Origin: an uncultured Bacteroidales bacterium | GTDB lineage: Bacteria; Bacteroidota; Bacteroidia; Bacteroidales; Muribaculaceae | NCBI GenBank assembly: GCA_949123685.1 | Contig: CASBHZ010000031.1 | Coordinates: forward strand, 1 to 33,608 | DNA: 33,608 bases | Direction of reading: 5' to 3' | In this document: one piece after another, positions 24,283 to 33,557 of the stretch | Layout: each line of letters starts with the position of its first letter | How positions within the stretch are numbered: the stretch's first letter is position 1 | The notes under the pieces: model-generated | What the model was told of the DNA's origin: nothing | The model's database searches: none | Seen by the model: only the letters and a program-made list of their open reading frames with translations | Translations under genes and position numbers: made by a program

Positions 24283-25818
24283 TTACTTTGTATCAGAAGT
24301 GTTGGCGGCTGTTGCTGTAGACTGATCTGCTGCTTGACCGCAATACAGCGCTGATCCTGGATATAATCCTGCCGGAGGCGTGCCGGGACGCTGCGGACTG
24401 CCACTACAGGCAAAGAAGGGATAGGGGAGTCCCCATAAATATTCCGGATCTTTTCCCGGACTTAGGTAGCCGTCAATGATAGTGTCGCGTCCGGAGGGGT
24501 ATTCGAACGTGTATAGATGGAAGCGGTAGAGCATTGCGGCTATATGCTCGAACACTGTTGACTGGATGCCTTCATATGGAATCCACGATGAAGTGGATGT
24601 GAAGCAATATACTTGTAATGGTATGCCTGTAGCTGTCTGTCCCAACGTATTCACGAAGCAATCGTCAACATGGCTTATGTTCGGGTTGTTATCAAGGTAT
24701 ATTTTTGTATATGCCCTCATTATTCCCAAGTTGGTATCGATAGATCCGTCTGCAAGTCCGGCACTGTTGTTTACATCCTCAACCTTGCCGGCATCTCGCT
24801 GTTCAATTTTCTTGGTTATCCATTCTTTCAATAGGGGAATTTCGGCAAATTCAGCAAGCATTGCTTCATCGGCAGGTATTACACTGTCAGCATCGATCAT
24901 ATATGATCTCTGTATGCGCCTTGTGTGGCTCTGTTGCATGTTCCTATAGCTTTTGAAGCCGTTGCTGATAAGGCTGTATGGAGGTATAGTGGATATTGTC
25001 TTATCCCAGTTTTCGATCTTTATTGCCGTGAGTCCGACTTCTATCACGGTGCCATTGGCATCCGAACCGTTAGGCACAATCCAGTCGCCTTCGTGTAGAG
25101 AATCGTTTTCTGCAAGTTGCACTCCCGCAACTACGCCGAGTATGTTGTCTTTGAACACCAACATGAGGACGGCTGAGAACGCTCCCAACCCTGCAAGCAT
25201 TGACGCCGGAGAGCGGTTGAAGAGTATTGCCACCACAACGATGACGCCTATGATCCACATTATCAGTTTAACTAACTGCACAACACCTTTGAGCGGTAGC
25301 CGGCGTTTGTTGGCGCGGTTGTCAATATGTGTCCATACTACATCGGCAAGGGTAGTGAATGTGCGGCACAATACGTAGACTATGTAAATCCACGTGATGC
25401 GCGAGAGCCAGGATGCGAGTGATTCTTTGCCGTTTAATGTGAACTGGATAAGTATCAAGAATATTATTGGCGGGATTATCCTGCATATCTTAGTGAAGAA
25501 ATGGTGTTCTACAAGATATTGATAAAAAACGTTTTTTACGTGGGGTCCTATTTTATTGAGGATATATATCATGCCCCATTTTACGAGCATACCGACTCCT
25601 ATTGCAACAATGAACACGAGGATTGCGTATAGGATCAAGAACAGGTTTGAGTGTTGTTCAAGCCCTAAGAGGTTGAGAAACCAATAAACACATTTCATTA
25701 GCAATCTTGCAATGAAATATGAACTTTCTTCAGTAGTGTTTGATAAATGTAGCCCTAAAGTGTCATTCAGGTTATCTGCTACATGAGGAGAGCCAGTGGC
25801 GATGAAAAGTGGAATCAT
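24283..25818 (-). CDS. MscS-family mechanosensitive channel (YbdG/MscM-like)
   Basis: 511-aa inner-membrane protein that should release solutes on hypo-osmotic shock. About five membrane segments (near 60-80, 111-128, 138-152, 181-200, 204-222); the pore helix and its exit, SMLAGLGAFSAVLMLVFKDNILG (206-228 in two parts), match the VF-KD form of YbdG-type channels. A soluble beta domain follows (EGDWIVPNGSDANGTVIEVGL). It is about 100 aa longer than E. coli YbdG, with a Pro/Gly/Ala/Ser/Thr-rich tail (about 465-511) of unknown use. Own promoter at 25921-25952. Confidence 0.87.
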   Translation of the reverse strand: MIPLFIATGSPHVADNLNDTLGLHLSNTTEESSYFIARLLMKCVYWFLNLLGLEQHSNLFLILYAILVFIVAIGVGMLVKWGMIYILNKIGPHVKNVFYQYLVEHHFFTKICRIIPPIIFLILIQFTLNGKESLASWLSRITWIYIVYVLCRTFTTLADVVWTHIDNRANKRRLPLKGVVQLVKLIMWIIGVIVVVAILFNRSPASMLAGLGAFSAVLMLVFKDNILGVVAGVQLAENDSLHEGDWIVPNGSDANGTVIEVGLTAIKIENWDKTISTIPPYSLISNGFKSYRNMQQSHTRRIQRSYMIDADSVIPADEAMLAEFAEIPLLKEWITKKIEQRDAGKVEDVNNSAGLADGSIDTNLGIMRAYTKIYLDNNPNISHVDDCFVNTLGQTATGIPLQVYCFTSTSSWIPYEGIQSTVFEHIAAMLYRFHLYTFEYPSGRDTIIDGYLSPGKDPEYLWGLPYPFFACSGSPQRPGTPPAGLYPGSALYCGQAADQSTATAANTSDTK

Positions 25819-25882
25819 ACGTGTATTAGTTTTATGTCTTTAATACAACGCAGATTGAAGAAAAGTTCAGCCTAAAAATGAA

Positions 25883-25912
25883 GGCGGGACGACAATCACT
25901 TGCCATCCCGTC
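25883..25912 (-). terminator. hairpin between the M23 peptidase and channel genes
   Basis: Arms GGCGGGACGA and CCATCCCGTC (25883-25892, 25903-25912) pair at 8-9 of 10 positions. It lies 41 nt after the peptidase stop and can be its terminator. It also falls inside the predicted leader of the channel transcript. Confidence 0.45.
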
Positions 25913-25920
25913 AACTTATG

Positions 25921-25952
25921 CAAAATTAATGTAAAACACTATTATGAAACAA
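25921..25952 (-). promoter_or_regulatory. promoter of the MscS-type channel gene
   Basis: Minus strand: TTG (25952-25950), 21-nt spacer, TAATTTTG (25928-25921), matching the Bacteroidota consensus. It abuts the stop codon of the upstream peptidase gene and gives a leader of about 100 nt. Confidence 0.5.
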
Positions 25953-26894
25953 TTATTTCAATTTCAAGAGTTGTCCAGCCTTGATCTTGTCAGAACTTGC
26001 CAGATTGTTTATTCTCCGGAGAGTGGTTGCCGACATTCCGTAGGAACGGGCTATTGAAGATAATGTATCACCTCTCTTCACGGTATATGTCGTTTTCTTT
26101 GCGTTACCTTTCTTATACGGGTTCTCTTTTTCTGATTTTGCAAGATTCTTTGATGGTGCAAAGTTTCTTGGTTTTGTATATGTAGATTTTGAGAATGTAT
26201 AAGTGTCAGTGTGCGTTGTGTGGTTTGCGAAATCGAATATCGCGGCGGGGTTGATGGCATAACCCATAAAACGGGTTTCAAAGTGCAAGTGAGGCCCCGT
26301 GCTTCTGCCTGTGCTTCCACCAAGACCGATAGGTTGTCCTGCCTTCACTGTCTGATCCGGTTTTACGAGATGCTTGTTGAGGTGACCGTAAACGGTCTCA
26401 AGTCCGTTAGGGTGGCGCAGGATCACATAATTTCCATATCCCCTTGCTTCATATGCAGTCAGACGCACCTTGCCATCGAAAGCGGCATATATTGTGTCAT
26501 TACTGCGGATTCCAAGATCAACGCCTTTATGCATCCTGCCAAATCTGGCACGATATCCATAATTGGAAGTTACGCGACCGGGAACAGGCATAAAGTAATC
26601 GGATACATCAATAACCTTAGAATCGGGAACATCTGCGTTCTTAAAAGGATTCACGGCTTTGCTGTTCCAGCCCTCGGTATAGATGTCAAGCTCCGGCTCT
26701 ATGTCGTCGATGAGGTCAATGAATGTGTTTTTTTCAACGAGACGAATTTGGTCTTTGCTTTTTGCCTGATTTGCGAGAAGCTGCTTATGCATATCCGAGT
26801 GGGCAGCTTTCGACACTATTTTCTGGGCATACACATTGGTGGCAGCTATAGCCATCAATAATGTCGCTCCAAGTATGTTCTTAAATCTTATCAT
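25953..26894 (-). CDS. secreted M23 metallopeptidase with C-terminal LysM domain
   Basis: 313 aa from the ATG at 26894, which starts a clean signal peptide (MIRFKNILGATLLMAIAA, then TNVYAQ); the longer frame to 27041 would overlap ndk and hide the signal. Residues about 105-205 are the M23 lasso peptidase/LytM domain with GRMHKGVDLG and HLHFETR zinc ligands, so it probably cuts peptidoglycan cross-links or activates amidases in the periplasm. Residues 268-313 form one LysM (YTVKRGDTLSSIARSYGMS) for glycan binding; a basic Lys/Asn-rich linker joins them. Domain order is common in Bacteroidales. Confidence 0.9.
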   Translation of the reverse strand: MIRFKNILGATLLMAIAATNVYAQKIVSKAAHSDMHKQLLANQAKSKDQIRLVEKNTFIDLIDDIEPELDIYTEGWNSKAVNPFKNADVPDSKVIDVSDYFMPVPGRVTSNYGYRARFGRMHKGVDLGIRSNDTIYAAFDGKVRLTAYEARGYGNYVILRHPNGLETVYGHLNKHLVKPDQTVKAGQPIGLGGSTGRSTGPHLHFETRFMGYAINPAAIFDFANHTTHTDTYTFSKSTYTKPRNFAPSKNLAKSEKENPYKKGNAKKTTYTVKRGDTLSSIARSYGMSATTLRRINNLASSDKIKAGQLLKLK

Positions 26895-26958
26895 TTCGGT
26901 TGTCAAAAATTCGAGGAGATTTGCCTTTCGAAAAGAGAGGTTATTATTATCGTGTTTA

Positions 26959-27420
26959 TTAGAGTTCGTCTTCAGCGTAAAGAAAATCCATGTTTGCTGA
27001 TGTATAGTCGAAAATCTCTTCAGGTTTGAAGAATCTTGCAAGCTCTATCTTGGCGTTTTCAACACTGTCACTTGCATGGACGATGTTCATTTGTCCGCTC
27101 ATACAGAAATCACCTCGAAGAGTTCCGGGAGCAGCTTTTCTGCCGTTGGTTGCGCCGGTCATCTCGCGGAAAACGCTTACCGCGTCAATACCTTTCAGGC
27201 ACATGACGATTACGGGAGACGCTATCATGGAAGCGACGATCAAGGGGAAGAAAGGTTTGTTGACCAAATGGGCGTAATGTTCACGGAGGATAGGTTCGTC
27301 CAGTTGAATCATCTTCATTCCGCAGATTATTAATCCTCTTCTCTCTATTCTGGTGATCACTTCACCGATAAGGTTGCGTTCTATTGCAGAAGGCTTGAGG
27401 ATAACAAGTGTCTGTTCCAT
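26959..27420 (-). CDS. ndk: nucleoside-diphosphate kinase
   Basis: 153-aa enzyme of normal length that transfers the gamma phosphate between NTPs and NDPs through a phospho-histidine. MEQTLVILKPSAIERNLIG at the N-terminus and the active-site NIVHASDSVENA (His in NxxHxSDS) identify it. The GATNGRKAAPGTLRGDF block is also conserved. Own promoter at 27473-27504; followed after 64 nt by the peptidase gene, possibly co-transcribed. Confidence 0.96.
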   Translation of the reverse strand: MEQTLVILKPSAIERNLIGEVITRIERRGLIICGMKMIQLDEPILREHYAHLVNKPFFPLIVASMIASPVIVMCLKGIDAVSVFREMTGATNGRKAAPGTLRGDFCMSGQMNIVHASDSVENAKIELARFFKPEEIFDYTSANMDFLYAEDEL

Positions 27421-27472
27421 GTTTTCTTGCTGTTGTTTTTACAAATTTTAAGATTTTCAACTTCTTACGATT

Positions 27473-27504
27473 CAAAGATAATCAAAAATGCTTCTAAATC
27501 CCAA
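27473..27504 (-). promoter_or_regulatory. promoter of ndk
   Basis: Minus strand: TTG (27504-27502), 21-nt spacer, TATCTTTG (27480-27473), the full Bacteroidota consensus, about 50 nt before the ATG. Confidence 0.65.
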
Positions 27505-27619
27505 TCTTTTAACAACTTTTTTATCTCTGTTTGTCTTTTCCAAAGCAGATATTGTCCCTAACTTTATACTATACGCTTTGTTAGAGCGGTTATATGTTTT
27601 AAAACATGCTTTTAAACAA

Positions 27620-27648
27620 TTTGCACACACCCGAGGGGCGTGTGCAAA
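27620..27648 (-). terminator. hairpin after the sulfatase gene
   Basis: TTTGCACAC / GTGTGCAAA (27620-27628, 27640-27648) with an inner CCC/GGG pairing; 82 nt after the sulfatase stop. No T-run, so a weak or Rho-aided terminator. Confidence 0.45.
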
Positions 27649-27730
27649 ATTGAGAAGCTTTAATTGTTAATAAGTGTTAATTGAAAATAACTATGATGGT
27701 ATTTAATGATTTAACACTTTCATTATGTAA

Positions 27731-29314
27731 TCAAGGCATTTCTTTTGCCGGAAGTTCATTATAGTTTCCTTTACGTATGGTTTCAAGCAGCAGGTGAAGT
27801 CTGCCTACTTCTTCCGGATGGGAGCTGGCAACGTTTTCCTCTTCATAAATCTTGTTCATGTCATATAGCTGCTGAACGGGTGCGCATCCGGTCTCGACAT
27901 ATGCGCCTCGCGGTTTCATCTTAGGGAATGTGCTTGCTTCAACATATTTCCATTCCGGTACACGCAGGGCGAGAGTATGGTCATATCCTTGCTGCACGAT
28001 CCATGGGCGGCTTGTCATATCGCGTCCTAACCAGTTGTCCATGCGGTTGAATGAATCCTGTGCGCTACCTTTGGGCATCTGGACTCCGAGGAATCCAGCG
28101 AACGATGCGACAAGGTCAATTTGGGAAAGAACCGTGGCATTTTCACCTTTGTTGAGTTTTCCTGCAGGCCAGTGAACTATCACGGGAACGCGGGTTCCAC
28201 CTTCGTAGAGGCTATATTTCGATCCTCGCAATTCTCCTGTGGGTGAATGGCCGTTGAGGAGCTCTTCAGCGTGGTCATCATATCCGTCGTTAAGCACCGG
28301 ACCATTGTCGCTGGAGAGGATGATTATTGTGTTGTCGAGAATTTTCAAATCTTCAAGAGTTTTGATCAATTGCCCTACGCTCCAGTCGAATTGTGCTATG
28401 GCATCGCCACGTAATCCCATTTTGTTTTTCCCTCTGAACCTGTCGTGTGGAAATCTCGGTACATGCACGTCGTTTGTCGCGAAATACATGAAAAACGGTT
28501 TGTCGCCATTATCCTTTATGAAATCGATGGCATGCGCAGTGATTGAATCAGCTATGTTCTCATCTTTCCATAAGGCTTTACCGCCTCCTTTCATATAGCC
28601 GATGCGGGAGATGCCGTTTACGATGGACATGTCGTGCCCGAAAGTCGGTTTGAGATTATAGAGGAGTTCGGGATTGTCCTTTCCTGTTGGCTCGCCGGGA
28701 AAGTTTTTCTTATAACTGACTTCGATGGGGGCGGAGGGGTCATAGTTTGCAACGTGTCCGTTTTCGATAAAGACGCACGGGACACGATCCGCAGTGGCTG
28801 CCATGATATATGAATAATCAAAGCCTATGTCTCCGAGTGCTGCAGGCAGCTGGGCATTCCAATCCTGTTTCCCGGTCTTGTCTCCCAGCCCGAGGTGCCA
28901 TTTGCCGATTGCGCATGTTGAATAGCCGGCAGACTTAAACAGATCGGCAATGGTGTATTGTTCCGGACGGATAATCATACCTGCATCGCCAGGAGCGATA
29001 TCCGTGTCCGGGCGGCGCCAGCTGTAATGCCCGGTGAGCATTGAATAGCGGGAGGGCGTGCTGGTGGCGGCGGTGGCATACGCATTAGTGAACCGGATTC
29101 CGTTGTCGGCAAGACGATTCACGTTGGGAGTTTCTACGTTTTTAGCACCATAACATTGGAGGTCTCCATATCCGAGATCATCTGCATATATGATCAGGAC
29201 ATTCGGTTTTGACGGATCTGTTGTGCGTTTTTCTTTCTTGGGTGCTGCTGTTGCATTTGCGGATGCTATCATGCCGAGTGACATGACTGCGACCGCACTT
29301 GTGATTGTTTTCAT
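27731..29314 (-). CDS. secreted sulfatase (Ser-type, S1 family)
   Basis: 527-aa alkaline-phosphatase-superfamily sulfatase with signal peptide (MKTITSAVAVMSLGMIASANATA). NVLIIYADDLGYGD (38-51) gives the metal-binding D45/D46. The formylglycine motif is S85-T-P-S-R89, so the active residue comes from Ser and needs an anaerobic sulfatase-maturating radical-SAM enzyme encoded elsewhere. CAIGKWHLG and SSDNGP are also conserved. It removes sulfate from host or dietary glycans in the periplasm or at the surface; which glycan cannot be told. No SusC/D pair or anSME adjoins it, so it is an orphan here. Confidence 0.92.
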   Translation of the reverse strand: MKTITSAVAVMSLGMIASANATAAPKKEKRTTDPSKPNVLIIYADDLGYGDLQCYGAKNVETPNVNRLADNGIRFTNAYATAATSTPSRYSMLTGHYSWRRPDTDIAPGDAGMIIRPEQYTIADLFKSAGYSTCAIGKWHLGLGDKTGKQDWNAQLPAALGDIGFDYSYIMAATADRVPCVFIENGHVANYDPSAPIEVSYKKNFPGEPTGKDNPELLYNLKPTFGHDMSIVNGISRIGYMKGGGKALWKDENIADSITAHAIDFIKDNGDKPFFMYFATNDVHVPRFPHDRFRGKNKMGLRGDAIAQFDWSVGQLIKTLEDLKILDNTIIILSSDNGPVLNDGYDDHAEELLNGHSPTGELRGSKYSLYEGGTRVPVIVHWPAGKLNKGENATVLSQIDLVASFAGFLGVQMPKGSAQDSFNRMDNWLGRDMTSRPWIVQQGYDHTLALRVPEWKYVEASTFPKMKPRGAYVETGCAPVQQLYDMNKIYEEENVASSHPEEVGRLHLLLETIRKGNYNELPAKEMP

Positions 29315-29363
29315 TGGTTAGGTTATTAATTGGTTTTATATAAAGTACAGGGCTTGTTTAAGC

Positions 29364-29405
29364 AAGTGACCACATTAAAACGATGTCGTTTTAATGTGGT
29401 CACTT
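29364..29405 (-). terminator. 42-bp palindrome after the TPR gene
   Basis: Perfect 20-bp arms beginning AAGTGACCACATT and ending AATGTGGTCACTT around TG, 7 nt after the TPR stop and 49 nt before the sulfatase start. On the minus strand it is probably the terminator of the nupG-rsmE-kdsA-TPR operon, although no T-run follows. Confidence 0.65.
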
Positions 29406-29412
29406 AATTATA

Positions 29413-30960
29413 TCATTTGATGAGATGACGCAGGGGGGATATGTTTATGTTGGCGGTCTTGTTTGAATACAGGTTATACAGGTTCTGATATCCGAGGTTT
29501 ATCGCCTTATCGATCATTTCTTTACCTTTTTCAAGGTTGCCGGTCTGTGCGTAATACACGGCGGCAAGATAATAATCATCTTTGGTCTTATTTTCTTTTT
29601 CAAGTATTGCGCGTTTCATGGTTTCGTCAGCATCAAGCTTTTTCCCCGCGAGACATTGGGCGAGTGCCTTGTAGGTGATATCGCGGAAATTTTCAGGATC
29701 GATAGTGTTGCCGATTCTTCCATATTCAAGTATCGCTTCTTTTGCATTGTCAAGCATATTGAAGTTGACATATGCTCGTATCATCCTTGCATATAGATTT
29801 GCCGGATCTATCATTGCTGCCTCGTTAAGGCTTTGCATAGCCGCTTTCGGATCTCCTAAGGCAATGTTGGCGAGAGCCGACTGTACGAGGGCATCGGTGG
29901 AATAGGCGTCTATGTGCAGTGCTTTTGTGGATGCCAGAAGTGCTGCGGAAGGATTGTTGGCTGCAAGTTCCGTTTCCGCTTTTACTATCAAATTGGGAAC
30001 GCTGTTTTCTTTAAGCACGGCAAGGTCGGCATTTGTGGTTGCCTCTGAAATCTTATCAAGGGCTACGCAGCATCGTGCCATATTTGCATATACTGATGCA
30101 ATCTGCCCTTCGCGCGACTGCAACAGACGGGTGAACCCTTCATATGCTTGCCTGTAATTGCCACTGTTGAAAGCTATGCTTGCCTGCAGGAAATAGAGGG
30201 GATCCGTGTTGGCGGTGCGTGAAATGGCATACTGGATAGCAGCCTCCACTGCGGGATAATTCTTGTCGGCAAGGCTGATGAGCGATTCGAGGGGTCGGCT
30301 TGACTTGCTATCGGCGAGGCTGAACGCACTCAGATAGTTTGCCGCGGCATTTTCATCTTCATGCATATCTTCATAGAGTTCTCCTATGCGGCAATATGTA
30401 AGGTAATTGCTGGGGTCGGCATTCTCGGCTTGCTTTATCAGCTCTTTTGCTTCCTCTTTTTTGTTCATCATTATATCGGCGCGTGCCATACCGAAGAACG
30501 CTTCCTGGCTACGGCTTTTCAGACGCTGCATGGCGGCATACGACTGATATGCTTCCTGAGGCTGGTTCAGGTAGAGCGCCACGTTACCTTTCTTATAAAG
30601 CAAGGCGTAATCTTTGGGTGACAATGCGAGCGCGTTGTTTACAGCTGTCAACGCCTTGTCATATTCCTTTGTCTGTATATATATGTCGGTGAGCATTGAA
30701 TACTCGTCGATCCTGAGGTCTTTCTCTTTTTCCGGTGTGTAGTCAAGTGCCTTTATGATGTCAACAAGAGCTTCGTCATACATTGAAAGGTTATAATATT
30801 GTGTAGCCCTCTGATATAATGTTGTATAGTCCTTGGGGTTTTCGTTCAAGATCGCTTGATAACCGCGTAAAACGGCTTTGGTGAGAGGGTTTATCTGCTG
30901 GGCTCCGGCTCCAACGCAGGCAAACAGAGTCAAGCCTAATAATAATGTTTTAATTCTCAT
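29413..30960 (-). CDS. secreted tetratricopeptide-repeat protein
   Basis: 515 aa with signal peptide (MRIKTLLLGLTLFACVGAGAQ) and about a dozen TPR-like helical hairpins from residue 30 to the end (for example NPKDYTTLYQRATQYYNLSMYD; SPKDYALLYKKGNVALYLN). A scaffold for protein contacts in the periplasm; no catalytic domain. Last gene of the kdsA operon, 34 nt after kdsA. Specific role unknown. Confidence 0.85.
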   Translation of the reverse strand: MRIKTLLLGLTLFACVGAGAQQINPLTKAVLRGYQAILNENPKDYTTLYQRATQYYNLSMYDEALVDIIKALDYTPEKEKDLRIDEYSMLTDIYIQTKEYDKALTAVNNALALSPKDYALLYKKGNVALYLNQPQEAYQSYAAMQRLKSRSQEAFFGMARADIMMNKKEEAKELIKQAENADPSNYLTYCRIGELYEDMHEDENAAANYLSAFSLADSKSSRPLESLISLADKNYPAVEAAIQYAISRTANTDPLYFLQASIAFNSGNYRQAYEGFTRLLQSREGQIASVYANMARCCVALDKISEATTNADLAVLKENSVPNLIVKAETELAANNPSAALLASTKALHIDAYSTDALVQSALANIALGDPKAAMQSLNEAAMIDPANLYARMIRAYVNFNMLDNAKEAILEYGRIGNTIDPENFRDITYKALAQCLAGKKLDADETMKRAILEKENKTKDDYYLAAVYYAQTGNLEKGKEMIDKAINLGYQNLYNLYSNKTANINISPLRHLIK

Positions 30961-30994
30961 TTAATTAGATATTAATTTTTATTACTTACTTATC

Positions 30995-31825
30995 TTATGC
31001 ACTTATTTCATTCAGGGCAATTCGCAGGGTAGTAAGGTCCTTAAGAAGTTTTGTAGCTTTGGAAAGCGGAAGCATGTTTGCACCATCGCTTTTTGCCACG
31101 GCAGGATTCTGATGCGTTTCCATGAATATCCCATCCGCACCGGCTGCAAGCCCTGATTTTGCGATTGTGGAGATCAGCTCCGGAATGCCTCCACTTACAC
31201 CGTCCGCACTGTTAGGTTGCTGCAACGAGTGAGTGATGTCCATTATTACAGGGCATTTACATTCTTTTTGCATCACGGGTATGCCCCTCATGTCTACCAC
31301 AAGGTCTCCGTAACCGAAAAATGTGCCGCGTTCGGTGACGGCAATGGAGTTGTTTCCGGATTCGCGAACTTTCTCGCAGGCAAAACGCATGGACGATGGG
31401 GAAAGGAATTGTCCTTTCTTTATGTTCACCATTTTCCCTGTTTTTGCAGCAGCAACAAGGAGTTCTGTTTGTCGGCAAAGAAATGCCGGGATCTGAAGTA
31501 TGTCGACATACTCGGCAGCCATTTCAGCTTCTTCCGCAGAATGGATGTCGGTCACCACCGGGATATGAAAGGTCTCTTTTACCTTTCTGAGTATTCTTAA
31601 GGCTTTTTCGTCGCCTATTCCGGTGAATGAATCCAGGCGGCTCCGGTTTGCCTTTCTGTAACTTCCCTTGAATATATAGGGAATGTTGAGTCCGGAAGCC
31701 GTGTTATAAAGGTGTTCGGCAATGTCAAGTGCCATTTCTTCACCTTCGATTACGCAAGGTCCGGCGAGGAGAAAGAAATTTCCTGTGGCACTTGAATGAA
31801 TATATTCCGTTATATTGTCTGTCAT
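30995..31825 (-). CDS. kdsA: 3-deoxy-8-phosphooctulonate (KDO-8-P) synthase
   Basis: 276-aa TIM-barrel enzyme that condenses phosphoenolpyruvate with arabinose-5-phosphate, a step toward the Kdo of lipid A core. FFLLAGPCVIEGEE (17-30), FKGSYRKANRSRLDSFTG and GIFMETHQNP are typical. Length is normal. Starts 5 nt after rsmE. Although it belongs to the same superfamily as 2-keto-3-deoxy-acid synthases, it is not NeuB and cannot fill the gap in the nonulosonate genes. Confidence 0.95.
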   Translation of the reverse strand: MTDNITEYIHSSATGNFFLLAGPCVIEGEEMALDIAEHLYNTASGLNIPYIFKGSYRKANRSRLDSFTGIGDEKALRILRKVKETFHIPVVTDIHSAEEAEMAAEYVDILQIPAFLCRQTELLVAAAKTGKMVNIKKGQFLSPSSMRFACEKVRESGNNSIAVTERGTFFGYGDLVVDMRGIPVMQKECKCPVIMDITHSLQQPNSADGVSGGIPELISTIAKSGLAAGADGIFMETHQNPAVAKSDGANMLPLSKATKLLKDLTTLRIALNEISA

Positions 31826-31830
31826 ATATC

Positions 31831-32556
31831 TTATTTATTCTCGATGTTGTTGATTACGTGGATTGACGATAGGGCATATAGGGCAGCGGTCTCGGTGCGC
31901 AGTCTTGTGTTGCCGAAAGTTGCAGGAATAAAACCGGCTTCCAGCGCCATTCTTGCTTCTTCGGGAGAGAAGTCGCCTTCCGGCCCTATAAGTATTGTGA
32001 CGTCTTTGCCTTGTCGGTATACGCTTACGATATCTTTCCTTTGAAATTCATCGGAACAATATCCCATTATTTTGATGGCATCATCGTCCGCTTCTTCCAC
32101 GTTCTTGATAAATTTCTTAAAATCTATCATGCCTTCAAATTCGGGCAATTGCGCTTTCATGCTCTGTTTCATTGCAGAAACGAGTATTTTTTGCAATCGG
32201 TCGGTTTTTACATCTTTGCGTTCGCTTCTGCTGCATTTTAAGAAGACGATATTGTCGACACCTATTTCAGTGGCTTTCTCAAGCAGCCATTCCATGCGGT
32301 CGATGTTTTTTGTAGGTGCCACAGCGAGGGTGATGCGGGGTTCCCAATGTCTCGGTTCTTTACGGGAGGATACAATGTCAACTTCCGTTCTCTTTTGATG
32401 GGAACGGGTTATGACACATTCGTATGAGTTGCCTTTCCCGTCAACAGCATGTATGGTGTCGCCCTCCTTCATCCTGAGGACTCGGCAACAATGTCCCGAT
32501 TCCACTTCTGGAAGGGATGCATCTGTTTCAATATCCGGAGCGTAAAAACGAATCAC
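31831..32556 (-). CDS. rsmE: 16S rRNA (uracil1498-N3)-methyltransferase
   Basis: 241-aa SPOUT methyltransferase: N-terminal PUA-like part (about 1-70, HCCRVLRMKEGD) and C-terminal trefoil knot with the SAM-binding LIGPEGDFSPEEA and LGNTRLRTETA-like (FGNTRLRTETAALYAL) blocks. It methylates 16S rRNA at the decoding region. Sits between the transporter (40 nt) and kdsA (5 nt). Confidence 0.95.
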   Translation of the reverse strand: MIRFYAPDIETDASLPEVESGHCCRVLRMKEGDTIHAVDGKGNSYECVITRSHQKRTEVDIVSSRKEPRHWEPRITLAVAPTKNIDRMEWLLEKATEIGVDNIVFLKCSRSERKDVKTDRLQKILVSAMKQSMKAQLPEFEGMIDFKKFIKNVEEADDDAIKIMGYCSDEFQRKDIVSVYRQGKDVTILIGPEGDFSPEEARMALEAGFIPATFGNTRLRTETAALYALSSIHVINNIENK

Positions 32557-32596
32557 TTTGAATCAATTTCATTATATTACTTGAGCGGGGAGAGGA

Positions 32597-33557
32597 TTAT
32601 CTTACCATTCCTTCGGGATCGCCGCTGCCCATATCTGAAGCTTTGTCGATGCTGATTCTATCTGTGTTCTTAGGTGCCTTGAACACCAAGACAAACAAAA
32701 TGCTTATCACAAAGGCATATGCCGCGAATATGAACCAGGAATGTTGCCATCCGGAAAGATTCTCTGCCGCAGACGTCATTCCGGACATGTCGACATGCTT
32801 GTTGACTACAAGTGTCCCGGCAAGGAACGTGCCCACGCTGGCACCTATACCGTTTGTCATAATCATGAAAAGCCCTTGTGCGCTTGAACGCAGTTTTTTG
32901 TCGGTCTGCTGATCCACGAAGAGACCGCCGGCAACATTGAAGAAATCGAACGCTACACCATAAACGATACATGACATGATTATCCACGCGATTCCCGATC
33001 CTGTATTGCCTATTCCAAAGAATCCGAAACGGAATACCCACGCAAGCATTGCCGTGAGCATAACGCCTTTTATGCCGAATTTTTTCAGGCAGAAGGGAAT
33101 CAAAAGGATACATAACGCTTCGCTTGCCTGGGAAATTGCCGTAAGTGCAGTGGCGTTCTTAGCTCCCCATGTGTTTGCGTATTCTGCTATGTTCTGGAAT
33201 GAGTCTATAAACATTGTGCCATAGCTGTTGGTGATCTGAAGGCATACACCGAGAAGCATGGAGAAGATGAAAAACACAGCCATTGTGCGACGTTTGAATA
33301 GCTTGAACGCCGATAGTCCTAATGTTTCCGTGATTGAAGAACCGGAAGATGGATTAACAGGGCAATTGGGCATCGTCAGGGCGTAAATCATGAGAGCCAT
33401 GCTGACAACACCCGATGAAATAAACTGTGCGTATGTAGATTGGAAATTGGTGAAGTTTACAAACAGTTCGGCGCAAATGAATCCGATTGTTCCAAAGATG
33501 CGGATAGGCGGGAATGCCGATACTGTGTCAAGTCCTGCTTTGTTGAGAGCATTGAAT
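32597..33557 (-). CDS. nupG: NupG-like nucleoside MFS transporter (5' truncated by contig end)
   Basis: About 319 C-terminal residues of a nucleoside:H+ symporter. The frame stays open through 33557 and reads LDTVSAFPPIRIFGTIGFI there, matching the conserved block in the N-terminal half of E. coli NupG; an internal ATG at 33400 is therefore not the start. Seven or so membrane helices are visible. About 100 N-terminal residues are lost where genuine sequence stops and adapter begins. First visible gene of the operon with rsmE, kdsA and the TPR gene. Confidence 0.88.

Larger units (their letters stand above)
27421..27730. other. intergenic region between ndk and sulfatase
   Basis: 310 nt without a supported gene. 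Contains the ndk promoter (27473-27504) and the hairpin at 27620-27648; a 60-codon plus-strand frame (27488-27670) shows no domain. Confidence 0.6.
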
